Shown here in pieces: positions 26,460 through 37,985 of a stretch of DNA of 64,000 nt. Numbering within the stretch: the stretch's first letter is position 1; each line of letters begins with the position of its first letter. The stretch is taken from the NCBI RefSeq assembly GCF_963855985.1, contig NC_087104.1, forward strand, positions 4,774,001 to 4,838,000, in the 5' to 3' direction. The notes below the pieces were generated by a model. The model saw only the letters and a list, made by a program, of their open reading frames with translations. It was not told where the DNA came from and searched no databases. The stretch comes from Ostrinia nubilalis (taxonomy: Eukaryota; Arthropoda; Insecta; Lepidoptera; Crambidae). Made by a program: the position numbers and the translations under genes.

Positions 26460-27693
26460 CATAGCGCATGTATAATAATAGACCAAATGAACTTTTATAG
26501 ATTGTGAAAGAGAAGATAAAGATTTTATTATTTTATTAAAATTGCCACGAGGTAGTTTTTCAGTAGAAACCGGGATTGGATAATCGCTACAGGCAAGTAT
26601 CAGAACATTTTATAAATATTTTTAATCGATTATATCCTTGTGAATCGTTTTAATAAATTGTCATTTTACTTTTTCAATTAAAACTTTTTCAATCCCTAGT
26701 CTTGTCAAACTGTCATAATGTCAACAAATTATAAATGTCATGTCAGTTGACTCAATTTCAGTCTTCTGTGCGTTTATTGTATTTTTATTTCAATGAAATA
26801 GTGCTAAAGGGTTAGTAATAAAAGTGAAAGCCTTTTTTCAGAAAGAAAACCAATGTGGTGCCCTTATTATTCATACTGTTTGAAAGTTACAAGTCAGTGA
26901 TACAGAGTTGCCGCCATTATAACTCCGTAGTGATACCATACCAAAGAAGAAGTTTTCCTAAACACTTGTGTTATTTTTATATGTGATCAAATAAAAAGGA
27001 TTAATTCTACTGCTCAAATGGAATAACTTATCCCAAGAGACCGAATATAAAAAAAAACCTCTCCATAGAAATTATCACCATCACGAAAATGTGAATTTTT
27101 TTGAGAATTTGATATTGGTCCTGTAAGAAAAGTAGTTGTATTTCAGTAGTAGAATCAACCCTTCTTGTTTCATCAGCAAGAGTAACTATAAAAACGCCCT
27201 GTAGGTAGGTATTATTAAGCTGAAGAGTTTGTTTAGTGTCAAAGACTGTCACACAGTGTAACATAAATTGGCATATTATGATAATGAACATAAAAACTTA
27301 AATAAATATTTATGTTAATATTTTTTCTATTTATTTATTATCCCAAAGCTTCACAGTGACAGCTGAAACAGCAATACTGTTGTAAAACTAAACTTAGAAC
27401 AAACTGTTACAAATATTTTACAAATTAAAATAAAACCGCATGTTGCTTTACTTTCTCGTATAGGTAATAAAATGTAATTAATGGCTAGATTATTAATGTT
27501 ACTTTGTTACCCTCAATAGTGAGGAGATCTTATAAAATGGTAACCCTGATTTTCATTGTCATTCAAGTGCTCTTTCTTCGCATAGGCTTCTGTGATTTGG
27601 CCAAGGGCCACACACATTGCGATAACATTATGCGACATTGATTTGACAGCAGCGGAGTGAAGTCTTGCGACTATGCAAAATGATACCCTGTAA
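26460..27693. other. no gene seen, inside the large element
   Basis: No known motif. A minus-strand ORF of 87 codons (27028-27291) is not recognised. This may be original Harbinger interior or an unidentified insertion. Confidence 0.35.
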
Positions 27694-27975
27694 ATGCCTG
27701 TAATCGTAGCGCATATAGACATAGACGGGGCGGGGCACATAGCTCGTAGAGCTGATGGCCGCTGGGGCAGGAAAGTACTTGAGTGGCGACCACGAGCCGA
27801 AAGACGTAACGTGGGCAGGCCTCCCACTAGGTGGACCGACGATCTGGTCAAGGTCGCGGGAGGTGCCTGTATGCGAGCGGTGCAGGATCGGTCTTCGTGG
27901 AAATCCTTAGGGGAGGCCTTTGTCCAGCAGTGGACGTCTTTTCGGCTGAAACGAACGAACGAACGATACGTATTA
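27694..27975 (+). pseudogene. RTE-like LINE C-terminal fragment
   Basis: Best-preserved copy of the tail. It reads AGHIARRADGRWGRKVLEW, RPPTRWTDDLVKVAGGACMR, AVQDRSSWKSLGEAFVQQW, then CGGCTGAAACGAACGAACG. It is open throughout but lacks the RT domain. It is followed 170 bp later by a second, shorter tail. Confidence 0.8.
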
Positions 27976-28144
27976 CCGCTATTTACCAGACATTACTATT
28001 TATTGCATACTCGCCGGATTACACGTAGGAGCACGCGCGTTACAGCTTCGGCCTTGCATTATTATAAGATCTTGTTCCGCCCTTTTTCGAACTTCCTCCG
28101 TGAGGATATCCCCGCCGAATTCTATGATGAACCTATCAAAAGTC

Positions 28145-28316
28145 ATATTCTGCAATGTCAACCCACCACAAGGTGGACCGACGACCTGATAAAGGTAGCG
28201 GGAAGGCGCTGGATGCAGGCCGCTACCAACCGTGCGATGTGGAAGTCATTGGGGGAGGCCTATGTTCAGTAGTGGACGTCCTGTGGCTGAAATGATGATG
28301 ATGATGATGAAATGAA
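28145..28316 (+). pseudogene. RTE-like LINE tail with (ATG)n
   Basis: Encodes TTRWTDDLIKVAGRRWMQAA, TNRAMWKSLGEAYVQ, a TAG, then CTGTGGCTGAAATGATGATG. It is a sub-family different from the neighbour at 27694 (RRWMQAATNR in place of GACMRAVQDR). Confidence 0.75.
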
Positions 28317-28379
28317 TGAAAATGACAAATCTTTGAACGTGTATATTCCGTGCCAAAGTAATCATATAATTTTGGCACC

Positions 28380-29525
28380 TTAATAACTATTGCCGTTTTT
28401 GTTGTAAAGATCATGCAGCGCTACTTGCGGATATTATTGGAAAGAAAACTATGTGGGCTCTAGATCTGAAGCCGCTTTAACGAACACGAAGTGCTCATAC
28501 AATGCGGCGTATTTTCTTCCAGTCTTTAGTCAGGAATTTAGTCGAATTAAAACCCCGGTTGAACGTGATATAGCCGCACTAGAATACGATGCTTTTTTGC
28601 ATAATCGCAAGACTTCGTTCCGGTGTCGACCGAATGTTATCATGATGTATGTGGCCCAGGGGTTACTGTAGCCGCTAAGGTTTGAAACTTCTTGCTTAAA
28701 ATATTGTAGTCTTTGGCATAGACTACGACGGTAGTCATGGAGATAGGAGTTTGTTATCTCGTGTCAGATGTAAATGGTGAAAAGAAAACTCATGATTCGT
28801 GTTATTTTTATGCAATATGTAGGTTTTTTATAAAAGTGGAACCCCGAGTGATCTCCAAAACCCATTCTATTATTATATACGATTCGGCTTCGATATCTAT
28901 AATACAATAGGAGTTTATTTCATGTGTCAGATGACAAGGGTGGAAACAACCTACGATTCATGTTGTTTATTTACGTGCAATATGTGGGCATATTATAAAA
29001 GTGGAATGCCGAGTTGTATTTCTAAAACTTGTTCTATTATTTTATACTATTTGGCTGCGACTCGGCGTGACGACAATACAAAACATTTTTCGCGAATCGG
29101 TGTTCATACATTCACACAATACATTAGACGCCATGTTGTCATAAACGACATATTATAAAATCGCTGTGATTTAATATTCTTAATCATTAATTTTATGGCA
29201 AGTGTCCATCAGGAATCATTGTTCTTACACACAGAATCGTATTATTTCGCTTTCGGGTAGTAATATGTCAAAATTGTTGGTTCTTAGGCGAACAATGTAT
29301 GGAGAACGAACATTGTCCTTTTTTCAAATTCAATTTTAGGTTTGTAACATAAACTCATATGAAAATAGGTACACCCAAGAACATATATTTGGATAAGGGA
29401 CTCGTTTTTGTAATATAGTTTTCAAGATATCGACGTTCAAATATTTTGTGCCCATATGAATCAGAATTTGTTACATATTAATCAAAAATAGAAACAAAAT
29501 TTATGATATTTATGTACAATTGGCT
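28380..29525. other. unidentified ORFs inside the large element
   Basis: Plus-strand ORFs of 72 (28453-28671) and 78 codons (28922-29158) have no motif I recognise. The neighbourhood contains loosely repeated segments (ATTCGTGTT, ATTCATGTTG; TATAAAAGTGGAA twice, near 28831 and 28994), so an old duplicated repeat is more likely than a gene. Confidence 0.35.
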
Positions 29526-29654
29526 CTAAATTAAGAAAATAATCATATTATAACAAAAACAATGATCTGTTGTTATGAACAAATGCAACGATTCCACAAT
29601 AATTCGTGAAAAAACATTTTTTTTAAACTTTAGTATACATCCATAATATTTTGT

Positions 29655-29820
29655 CATCATCATAATCATTTCAACTGAACATAAGCCTCTCCCAATGATT
29701 TCCATAATGACCGGTTGGTAGCGGCCTGCATCCTGCGCCTTCCTGTGGGAGGACGTTCTACACTGAGCTTTCCGGCACGTAGCTTCCACTCCAGAAACGT
29801 GATGGGATAGCATCATTTCT
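29655..29820 (-). pseudogene. RTE-like LINE tail fragment
   Basis: Antisense tail. The plus strand reads CATCATCATAATCATTTCAA, then CCTCTCCCAATGATTTCCA and CGGCCTGCATCCTGCGCCTT, the complement of the GRRWMQA and SLGE blocks. It is too broken to read as one frame. Confidence 0.65.
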
Positions 29821-30117
29821 GTATACTATGTGTCCTGCCCATTATCACTTCAGCTTGCTAAAACATCGGACTATGCCACCATGCGACTTTAGATCGTTTA
29901 CGGATATCCTCAATACAGATTCGATTGTATAAAAAAAACAAGCATAGTCCACTCCAGTGTACACTATGCAACTTTGTGGTTCGTAAGCCTACAGTGAGAG
30001 GCCGCTTTTCAGTAAAATTTGTCATCACTGATACACTGGATGTAGACTTTCATCTTATGGCACTAAGGTATTTTAGATGACTCTACCGAGCTGTATCACT
30101 TATCCAAGCTATTGTTG

Positions 30118-30290
30118 TAAAGACGTCCACCTACAAGGTGAAGAAGGTGAGATGAGCTTATAGAGGTTGTAGCAATGGCAATCAGTTAATCTCGAAATCA
30201 TTGGAGGCCTATGCTCAGCAGTATATTATTATGTGCTATGGACGCCATAAGTGTAGCTGAAATAATAATAAAAATAAATAAATCGTTGGG
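30118..30290 (+). pseudogene. RTE-like LINE tail, highly diverged
   Basis: ACGTCCACCTACAAGGTGAA, ATCATTGGAGGCCTATGCTC and AGCTGAAATAATAATAAAAA follow the order of the tail block with many changes and an AT-rich (AAT)n tail. Confidence 0.5.
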
Positions 30291-30427
30291 CAATTTCATA
30301 CAGCGCCATTTAGCTACAAAATAAGCAACAAATATGCTTGTGTTATGGTTGCTAGCTTAACGGATATACTACTTATTTACTGTTTAAACACAAATTATTC
30401 TTAACATAAAAATGATAATGTTTTTTT

Positions 30428-30505
30428 ATTCATAACAAGACCGCAATCGCACCTGGTCTTAAGTGAGATGCAGTCTGGGATGTCATTCTTAGTTAAAAAA
30501 CCCTT
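30428..30505. repeat. interspersed repeat fragment
   Basis: CCGCAATCGCACCTGGTCTT and AAGTGAGATGCAGTCTGGGA resemble a common lepidopteran retroposon segment. Family not determined. Confidence 0.35.
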
Positions 30506-31408
30506 TTTTGGTGCTTGAAAGACCAAAAACTAATTTATTTTATGATTCATATAGGGCCCTGACCATATGAATCACGCACAGATAAATCAGTTTTTTGCCT
30601 AAAATCGAGCAAAACTTGTCATACATACAGACTACAGTGTTGTCACTTTTCTACATGATTATATAACCCAAAAGCATCACAAGAAAGACAGATTAGATTT
30701 TTAATGCAATAATGTAATTTTATAAAGTAGGCATTGTAATCAGCATGCCACCTGAACCAAGCACAGATGAATCAAGTATTTGCCTTCGTCACACCGGGTT
30801 CAAAGCCAACCAGCTCCACGTCTGCCTTCTAGCTCATCCGTTGCAAGATGGGCTTGCCTCCACGCCAGAAACCAGACTCTCATGATTAAAACCTGACCAG
30901 TTATGGTCAAGAACAGCTCACGCCATATGAATCAGTATTTTATGCCGGACACTGCTTATTTATTTTTTTACGAACAAACTAACTTAATTAAAATTATGAC
31001 ACATTTTTTTTGTAGAAGGACAACTCATTAGCTTTCGAAATAATTTTAATTTATATTGATATATCAAAAGGAAAATGCTACATCAACCATTTTGTTCCGG
31101 AAAATGGCTAACGGACACACCATATGAATCAGAGAATCACACTTCAAATATTTTTATTTTGTATAAAGACAGCAATTATGTCAAAAATGTAATTTGCGCC
31201 AGATAGGGCTATAGCTAAGCTATACGAAAAAAAATATTGCATGCCATTTTGTTAGTTGGTTACAGAACTATACCCAAAGACATCGAAAATTTTGCCTCCG
31301 AAGAAATACCCATAAAGAGGAAAGATTTGATTGTTTGTACTGAATAGGCTCCGAAACTACTGGACAGATTTGACAACATAACATAAAAATTAATAACAAC
31401 CATTCATA

Positions 31409-31563
31409 CCTACATACAACGAATAATTCCTAAAGTACCAGGGCAACATAATCATAAAGGAGCTATATCAAATTCTTCTTGGTTGATCCGAGAAATAAAC
31501 ATGTATCATAAAATAGCTCCTTTATGGTTATGTTGCCCTGGTACTTTATTCGTTGTATGTAGG
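31409..31563. mobile_element. fold-back MITE
   Basis: CCTACATACAACGAATA at the left end pairs with TATTCGTTGTATGTAGG-like sequence at the right (31547-31563). Arms continue through AAAGTACCAGGGCAACATAA and AAAGGAGCTAT, with an unpaired centre of about 45 bp. Confidence 0.75.
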
Positions 31564-31697
31564 ATGTAGGCCCGGGGTATCGTGGGTCTGAAGTGAAATG
31601 TGTATAGGCACTTACACACACACAAATTAAAACTTTTAGGTAGGTTTTGATTTATTTATAACAAGTAAATTATTAAGTATTTTACAGTCTACTACTA

Positions 31698-31810
31698 GTT
31701 TTACAGTCGATGGTAGCACAGCACTATTTGTTGGTGGTGCAAGAGGGATTTAAAAATACCCTTTGCACCACCAGTGGTGCAGGCCGGTGGTGCAAAGGGT
31801 ACAAAGGATG
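31698..31810 (-). repeat. right arm of a distant inverted repeat
   Basis: Reverse complement of 23223-23332. It is followed to about 32065 by repeated variants of CCACCAGAGATGTGCGAG in reverse orientation, ending near GGGAAACGCAGC. Confidence 0.65.
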
Positions 31811-32059
31811 CGTAGCGAAGGATGTGTTTGTAAAGAACCAAGAGAATCGCTTCATTTACCTCGCCTCGGTCAGCACATCTCTGGTAGAAAAGGCTCAGGC
31901 TGTACAACACTAATGAGCATTTTCAAATCTCTGCTACACATCCTCGTACGATACATTTTCCTCGCACAGCTTTGGTGGAAACCCGCACACATTTTCACAG
32001 CACAGCTAGACATCATCGCACGACACAATTCCCTCGCATATCTCTGGGAAACGCAGCAT

Positions 32060-32165
32060 CCTCTCCCTCCCCCAAGGATCTCCACAATGTGCCCGCATCC
32101 AGGTTCTTCCCGCGACCTTCACCAGATCGTCGGTCCACCTAGTGGGAGGTCTGCCCACATGCTGA
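32060..32165 (-). pseudogene. RTE-like LINE tail fragment
   Basis: The plus strand reads CCCAAGGATCTCCACAATGT, GCGACCTTCACCAGATCGTC and GGTCCACCTAGTGGGAGGTC, the complement of the PPTRWTDDLVKVA block. Only part of the tail remains. Confidence 0.7.
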
Positions 32166-32536
32166 TAACATGTTCCATCGTAATAAACTTCTTTCCGACA
32201 TAATTTAATAAAGAAAACACCTAAAATGACCTAAAACCACAATTTTATTTTGCTTTTCACACGTCAATAAGCCAGTGAGTTACGTTACTGTGACAGCTAA
32301 GGTATTTTTCGATGACATCTTTGAAAATTGCAACTCATGGTAAGTTATTTGTATGAAACTTAATAAAAACTTTAGTCGCTATCGTATTCATTTAGATAGG
32401 TTTTTTACCTAACGATTTGAGATGAACTCATGGTAGTGTTTTTAGTTTTGCTGTGGTTCAGCTACTAACCGCTAGAGGCGCTGTACAATTTGCCATACAT
32501 TTTTTACGCCCTCGATAGCGAGATGCTCGGTAGGTA

Positions 32537-32553
32537 AACTCATGGTAGAGGCA
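32537..32553 (-). repeat. right terminal inverted repeat
   Basis: AACTCATGGTAGAGGCA, a perfect complement of 21590-21606. The inner part AACTCATGGTA recurs at about 32333 and 32427, giving three copies at this end. Confidence 0.85.
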
Positions 32554-32556
32554 CAG

Positions 32557-35111
32557 AAAGCGTTTCACCACAGATAGCCTGGGACGCATTAAGCGAGTCT
32601 ATTAACCAGTTTGCTAACTGTGGCTACTTATGCTTACTCAGCGACCTTAACATTGACCTGTTACGTGAGAACTCACCTCGCGCCAAAGAACTCCTCGATT
32701 TTTGTCGCCAACACAATTTAAAACAATTAGTCACAGAAGCGACAAGAATAACTGATCAATCAGAGACATTACTGGATGTGGTTATCACAAATGACACTCT
32801 TTGTAGCAGGGAAGTAATAGTGGTTCATAATCGAAGCTTAAGTGACCATGGTATGGTTTTGGTAGATTTTAATGTAAGGAAGCCCAAATTTATCAAACAA
32901 ATTAAATACACAAGAAATATTTACGACATCAATATATCGCTTTTCGAGGAAGATCTGAAGTCGATGGCATGGAGATCAATAATGGAAAATGCAAACGTGA
33001 ATGTAATGGTTAAATCTCTTAATAAGCTTATCATAGACTTGTTTGATAGACACGCGCCAATAAAACGGAAAATTCTTAAATCGCCGCCGAAACCATGGAT
33101 TACAGACACAATAAAACTAATGATGGAACTACGGAACAAGGCATTACAAAGATCACAAATAAAAAAAACTGAAAGCTCTAAAGAATATTATCGCAGTCTC
33201 AAAAATTTAGTCACAGCCTCTATAGAACGAGAGAAAAAAGCATACTACAACAATGTTTTGAATAAAAACTTGGATAAACCTAAAGAACTATGGAGTAATA
33301 TTAGGAAAACATCTATTTATGAAACCACTAACGCAGATATCATCCCAGAACATATAAATGATCCTAACATGATCAATGAACATTTCTTGCAATTGCCGGA
33401 AAAGAATACTCACTCGGAAAAAGTAAATGTGACAATAAGAAGTGCAAGGCTTACCGGTGAGAAATTTAGACTACGCCCTGCAACTGAAGAGGAGGTAAGG
33501 AAGATCATAGACAACATAAAGACTAATGCTTCAGGACACGATACTATAAATATAGATATGGTCAAGCTTACCTTGGATTACACATTACCAATTATAGTCA
33601 CAATTATAAATAAGTCGATTGAGTCGAATACGTTCCCTTCTCTCTGGAAAAAAGCACTAGTCAGACCAATCCCGAAAAAAAGTTCTGTGGAGCGCCTACA
33701 AGACCTACGACCGGTGTCGATCTTGCCGGTAGTCTCCAAGGTGCTGGAAAGGGTTGTGCTGAAACAAGTTGAGGGATATATACAGGAAAAGAAGATAATA
33801 CCAAAATACCAGTCCGGCTTCCGTAGAGGACACGGCACAGAGACGGCATTGCTGCACGTAACAGATGATCTCACTGAGGCCTCGGATAATGGAATGAGTA
33901 GCATTATAGTGCTCCTGGATTTCTCGCGCGCCTTTGATTGTTTGGATCCAGAACTGTTACTGTCCAAATTGTCACATTATGGTTTCTCGGATGACGTTTG
34001 TTTATGGTTCAAGTCTTATTTAACAGATAGAGAGCAGATTGTGGTTTCAGATTGCGCAGACGGTCTAAAGAGATACTCAAAAGTTGGGAAACTCACTAGA
34101 GGCGTGCCTCAGGGTTCCATCCTGAGTCCAATAATATTTTCTATATTTACAGCAGATCTACCCATGCACATTGAACACTGTAAATATCATTTATACGCGG
34201 ACGACACGCAGATTTATTACTCATTTAGTGGTAATAATGTTGACGAGTCTATTAAAAAAGTCAATCAAGATCTACAAAATATTTTATGTTGGTCACGGAA
34301 AAACTCACTGCTGTTGAACCCGGATAAATCTAAAATGGTAGTAACTGGGACAAAAAACCAAATCCATAAGGTAATGAATAGTACTGAGTCAGTCAAGATC
34401 GATGGTAGAACTATCGAAACGGTGCCATATGCGCGAAATTTAGGACTAATTCTGGACGGGGAACAAAAGTATGAGAACCATATAAATGAAAAAATCAGGA
34501 ACGCATTTTTTAAACTGAAGCTGCTTTACAAATTGAGGCCATATATAGGAGAACACCTCCGAGTACGGTTAGTTAATGCACTGGTATTATCGCCATTCGA
34601 TTATTGTGACTCAGTATACGGGCCAAGACTAAATTCTAATACGGCAAGAGCTATCCAGCGAGTCCAGAACTCTTGCATGAGGTTCTGTTTCAGAATACCA
34701 AGGCGAGACTTTGTAACGCCTTATATGAACAAGGGGGGAATTTTAAACATGAGTGCTAGAAGGGAACTTCATTATGCCTGTCTTACAAAAAGAGTAATTT
34801 GGTCAAAGAATCCGGACTACCTGTTTGAGAAGCTCTCATGGAAAAAAGATCGAAGCCGACAGAATTTGCGCTCAGTGGCACAGAACCTAATGAACTTACC
34901 TAAGTTTAAATCTCATCGGTTCAGGAGTTGTTTCAAGTTCAATGCAGCCAAAATATGGAATGATTTACCTCCACCTCTTAGGATTAAAATGTCTGACCAA
35001 GCATTCAAGATGAAATATAAGACAGCATTATTAAAGCGGCAGCTGGCTGCGGAGAATTTGAAGCAATCATACCTCAAAGACATAGCCCTGAGTCAATTCT
35101 TCACAATGTAG
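32557..35111 (+). pseudogene. Jockey/CR1-type LINE ORF2, reverse-transcriptase part (3' fragment)
   Basis: The open frame runs from the target duplication to a TAG at 35111, more than 840 codons with no internal stop. It continues the endonuclease at 21241-21589. Early residues SDLNIDLL (endonuclease) and SLSDHG (its C-terminal motif) are followed by the RT domain: FRRGHGTETALLH, LDFSRAFDCLDPELL, GVPQGSILSP and the catalytic YADD near 34195. A C-terminal region of the jockey/CR1 type (RAIQRVQNSCMRF) follows. There is no visible RNase H domain. The intact frame suggests a fairly young LINE and a later large insertion. The first in-frame start-like codon after the break is GTG at 32778, which is not a real start. 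Confidence 0.9.
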
Positions 35112-35127
35112 GTTCTTATCATATATT

Positions 35128-35167
<40 letters not shown>

Positions 35168-35439
35168 ACACGCACAGGCAAACACGGTAACAGTGATGCA
35201 TAGTTTTTATGTCAGCTAGCACCATTTCGAATTGCTCCAACTGTCACCTTCAGAGAGCTGGGCAAGGTTGAAAAACAGCGCAGCCCGGGACTTGCTCTCG
35301 AGGCAGCTTGAGCTGAACCTCATGGCCTTTTGTTTCCTGTATTTAATTTAAGTACTCTAGTTTTAATTTTAATTGTAACTTTTAAATTTTAGTTGTGGGA
35401 AACAATAAATGATTTTTATTTATTTATTTATTTATTTAT
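35112..35439 (+). mobile_element. LINE 3' UTR and (TTTA)n tail
   Basis: Follows the ORF2 stop directly. It includes the (CA)n run at 35130-35172 and ends with CAATAAATGA and repeated TTTA. I take the end of the TTTA run as the LINE terminus; no target duplication was confirmed. Confidence 0.65.
35130..35172 (+). repeat. (CA)n microsatellite
   Basis: About 21 CA units with one AA interruption, just after the LINE ORF2 stop, continuing imperfectly to 35175. Confidence 0.9.
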
Positions 35440-35763
35440 CTAATGTGTATGTTAGAGTAAGGGTTACTTTTACCTAAAACTAATAGACATCATGGACTCC
35501 AATCACTGGATTAGATTTGGTCTCTACTGGATTATCGCAACAAATCAGTATCTTAAAGGTTTTCCTTATTAAATAACTCGGAATACAACTGGAAAAACGG
35601 ATCTGTTAGAAACTATTAATTATATGATTTCAATCAAGATTGGTGACTCATAGTTAAAGTTGATGCCAATGCAAGACAAATATTAACTCTATATCGGAAT
35701 TTAAATACACACGTCCATTCTGTCTGATCCAGTTTAGCCTATGATTGACATGGTGATCATTTA

Positions 35764-35881
35764 GGGTGGGTTGCACCATCTTATTTTAACTGTGACAAAC
35801 GTCAAAAATCTGTCAATCTCCATAAAAAATACGCCGGTTATCGTAATTTTTACCGTTAATGTTAGGTGGTGCAACTCAGCC
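35764..35881. mobile_element. Harbinger-like MITE (TTA duplication)
   Basis: Ends GGGTTGCACCATC and the complement GGTGGTGCAACTCAGCC, flanked by TTA on both sides (35761-35763, 35882-35884). 118 bp, the same length as the copy at 54916-55033. TWA duplication is typical of PIF/Harbinger. Confidence 0.75.
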
Positions 35882-35884
35882 TTA

Positions 35885-37360
35885 CTGAGTTAAACTTTAA
35901 CAATTAATTCTTAAATAGGGCTGATCTCAGAGGCTGATTTACAAAATTGGCAAACATACCAGCACTATACTTACCATTTTAAATTCGTAGTAATTAGAAG
36001 AATGGACTGACATATGGCAGTAGCAACGTTTTAAAGACTCTAGCACTCCAGGTATAAGTGCTATATTTGAAACAAGCCACGCGTAGTTTGAAATATAGAG
36101 CTTTTAGTTATATGTTTAAACAAAACACAAACTAATTTAATTAAGTAGTTTAATGTCATTAAGACCAGTGCTGAATTAACGGTCGTTCTGTTGATTGCTC
36201 TCCCTACCATTAAGATGAAGAATAAAACAAGGCAAAATACCCCCATGTACAATTATGTTTAAGTACCCTCCACTATAAATAAGTAGTTAATCGCCCACGG
36301 CTACCTTCATCTCTATTTACATGTGCCAGCCAACTTTAAACTACTTATAAAAGCCCTTACTCACACGTCGTTTGCATACAAGAAATGTGTATTCAAATAA
36401 ACTTTATAAAGGTGCTCACCCACTTCAATTTCTAAACAAAAAATGCTGTAGCTATACAAAAGTCAAAAAAGTTTTTTTAATGCAAGTGATCATTTTTCCT
36501 ATCTCAATTAAATAAGTCACTCGACGCCTACTTCAATATTGGTTTATTGTAAAGTGAGCGCTAATAATATCTCCTTGACTAGTTACTTACAACAGAAGTC
36601 TCTCACAACAACCCTGATATACGACATCATTTGTCCAAGTGACGTCACCGTGCAACTGCACCAGCGCACGGTGATTCACCCATAGGCCAAAAATCCAAAA
36701 ATGTCACTGTCTAATCCCGGTCCGATGATGTCCCTAGGTTATTCACTAGTAACCAAGCTATCAAAAACTATAAATAGTAATGTAATTAGGTCAAGGTTTC
36801 ATTCAGTTTTGTGCATCGGAAGTGAGGGCATCTCGAGTCTAATTACCGCGACATGTGAGTCGTCGAAAGTTGATCACTATGTTATTGAGTGTTACTGTGC
36901 CAAATCAAATGTTTAAGTGTGGTGATCATATGGAGGTTCAAGAACAAGGCTATGTACTTTTATTATCAACCATTTTTATTTTTTATAATGCTCGGTTTAT
37001 TTTTATTTATTTTTTTTAGAAACCCACTTTTTTCGAAAAAAAATTCCTTAACTTCTAATTCAATTAGACTTATAACTTTTGAAATGCCTTGTAATGCCAT
37101 GAATTATTTTTTTTTAAATAGAAGAGACTGTCCTTAATAAGGGCATATACGTTTCATCTGCCGCTTTTTGCCTCTTTTTAAGTTATAGGGTATCAAAGTA
37201 TAATTTTCGGAAGTATTAAAAATAAAACATTTTTTAAATATTACTTTTATGTTGTTTTAGGTAAAAATTTTCAAATGTTTCGTTTCGAGGATGATGATAT
37301 TGACCTTTGGCACTCTATATAGGGTAGTTCAAAGGAAAAAATGATCATATTCTTAACAAT
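35885..37360. other. intergenic, no gene seen
   Basis: ORFs at 36701-37137 are low-complexity or hydrophobic translations with no motif. No element boundary was identified, although this may be the upstream part of the element carrying the ORF at 37361. Confidence 0.35.
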
Positions 37361-37985
37361 TTGATCGAAACTTCGTGCCTAGCGGATAACGTTGAAAATA
37401 TTGATTTAGAGACTGTAAGTGGTAAAATTAAGTATGCATGTCCACGAATTTACTTTTCATGGGCAAAAGCAATTCGAACTAAATCTAAATTAATAGAAAA
37501 GCACTCTAATTGGTTGAATTATGTCGAAAATATTGATGTTGAGCTAACTGATTTTCGTTTACCTCATCACGATGACGCTAGGCGGTTTTTCTTGAACTCT
37601 GCAATTTCAACTGAAATTACTGGTATCAAGAAAAATCTACTAGATCGGTGCTGGACCATACTTCAGTGTCTAAATTCAAGATATAACATTAATAAGACGA
37701 AATTCGAAGAGTTCGCTTTAGAGACAGCTCGACAATTAGTTGCCAAGTATCCTTGGTATAATATACCTGCTTCCGTTCACAAAGTACTAGTTCATGGTAC
37801 TAATGTTATAGATCACGCTTTATTGGCAATCGGGCAGTTGTCTGAAGAACAAACACATTTTAATCATTTAGACGCAATTTCACACGAAAATTGAGCCGCA
37901 TCTTGACCAATACAGATTACTTAGGTCAACAGGCTTCTTCTTCATTCAGACCCCCTCTTATCAAGTCTACGTAAGTTAAGAGTTA
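37361..37985 (+). pseudogene. decayed transposon-type ORF
   Basis: An open frame of about 177 codons contains CPRIYFSWAKAIR, ARQLVAKYPWYNIPASVHKV and LVHGTNVIDHALLAIGQLSE. It begins at a non-ATG codon, so its 5' end is missing. After QLSEEQTHF a frameshift moves the continuation to another frame, where FTRKLSRILTNTDYL and SFRPPLIKST can be read before stops. I recognise this C-terminal layout as one that recurs in insect genomes in transposon-derived proteins but cannot name the superfamily. It has no intact neighbours or visible terminal repeats. It is most likely a fragment of an autonomous DNA element. Confidence 0.5.

Larger units (their letters stand above)
21590..32553. mobile_element. 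10.96-kb PIF/Harbinger-like element, heavily nested
   Basis: The element starts TGCCTCTACCATGAGTT and ends with the exact reverse complement AACTCATGGTAGAGGCA. It is flanked by direct CAG (21587-21589 and 32554-32556). Excising it with one CAG restores an uninterrupted LINE reading frame across the site, so the boundaries are well supported. A 3-bp CWG duplication is typical of PIF/Harbinger, and a decayed Myb/SANT-like gene, the usual Harbinger accessory protein, lies 0.5 kb from the left end. I find no transposase. Most of the interior is later insertions (Helitron, LINE pieces, MITEs, a 2.27-kb element). The superfamily is inferred from the duplication and the accessory gene only. Confidence 0.75.

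Noticed and set aside
32778..35111. Start of the LINE reverse transcriptase at 32778
   Set aside because: The codon is GTG and the frame is open further upstream to the insertion boundary, so it is an internal position of ORF2.
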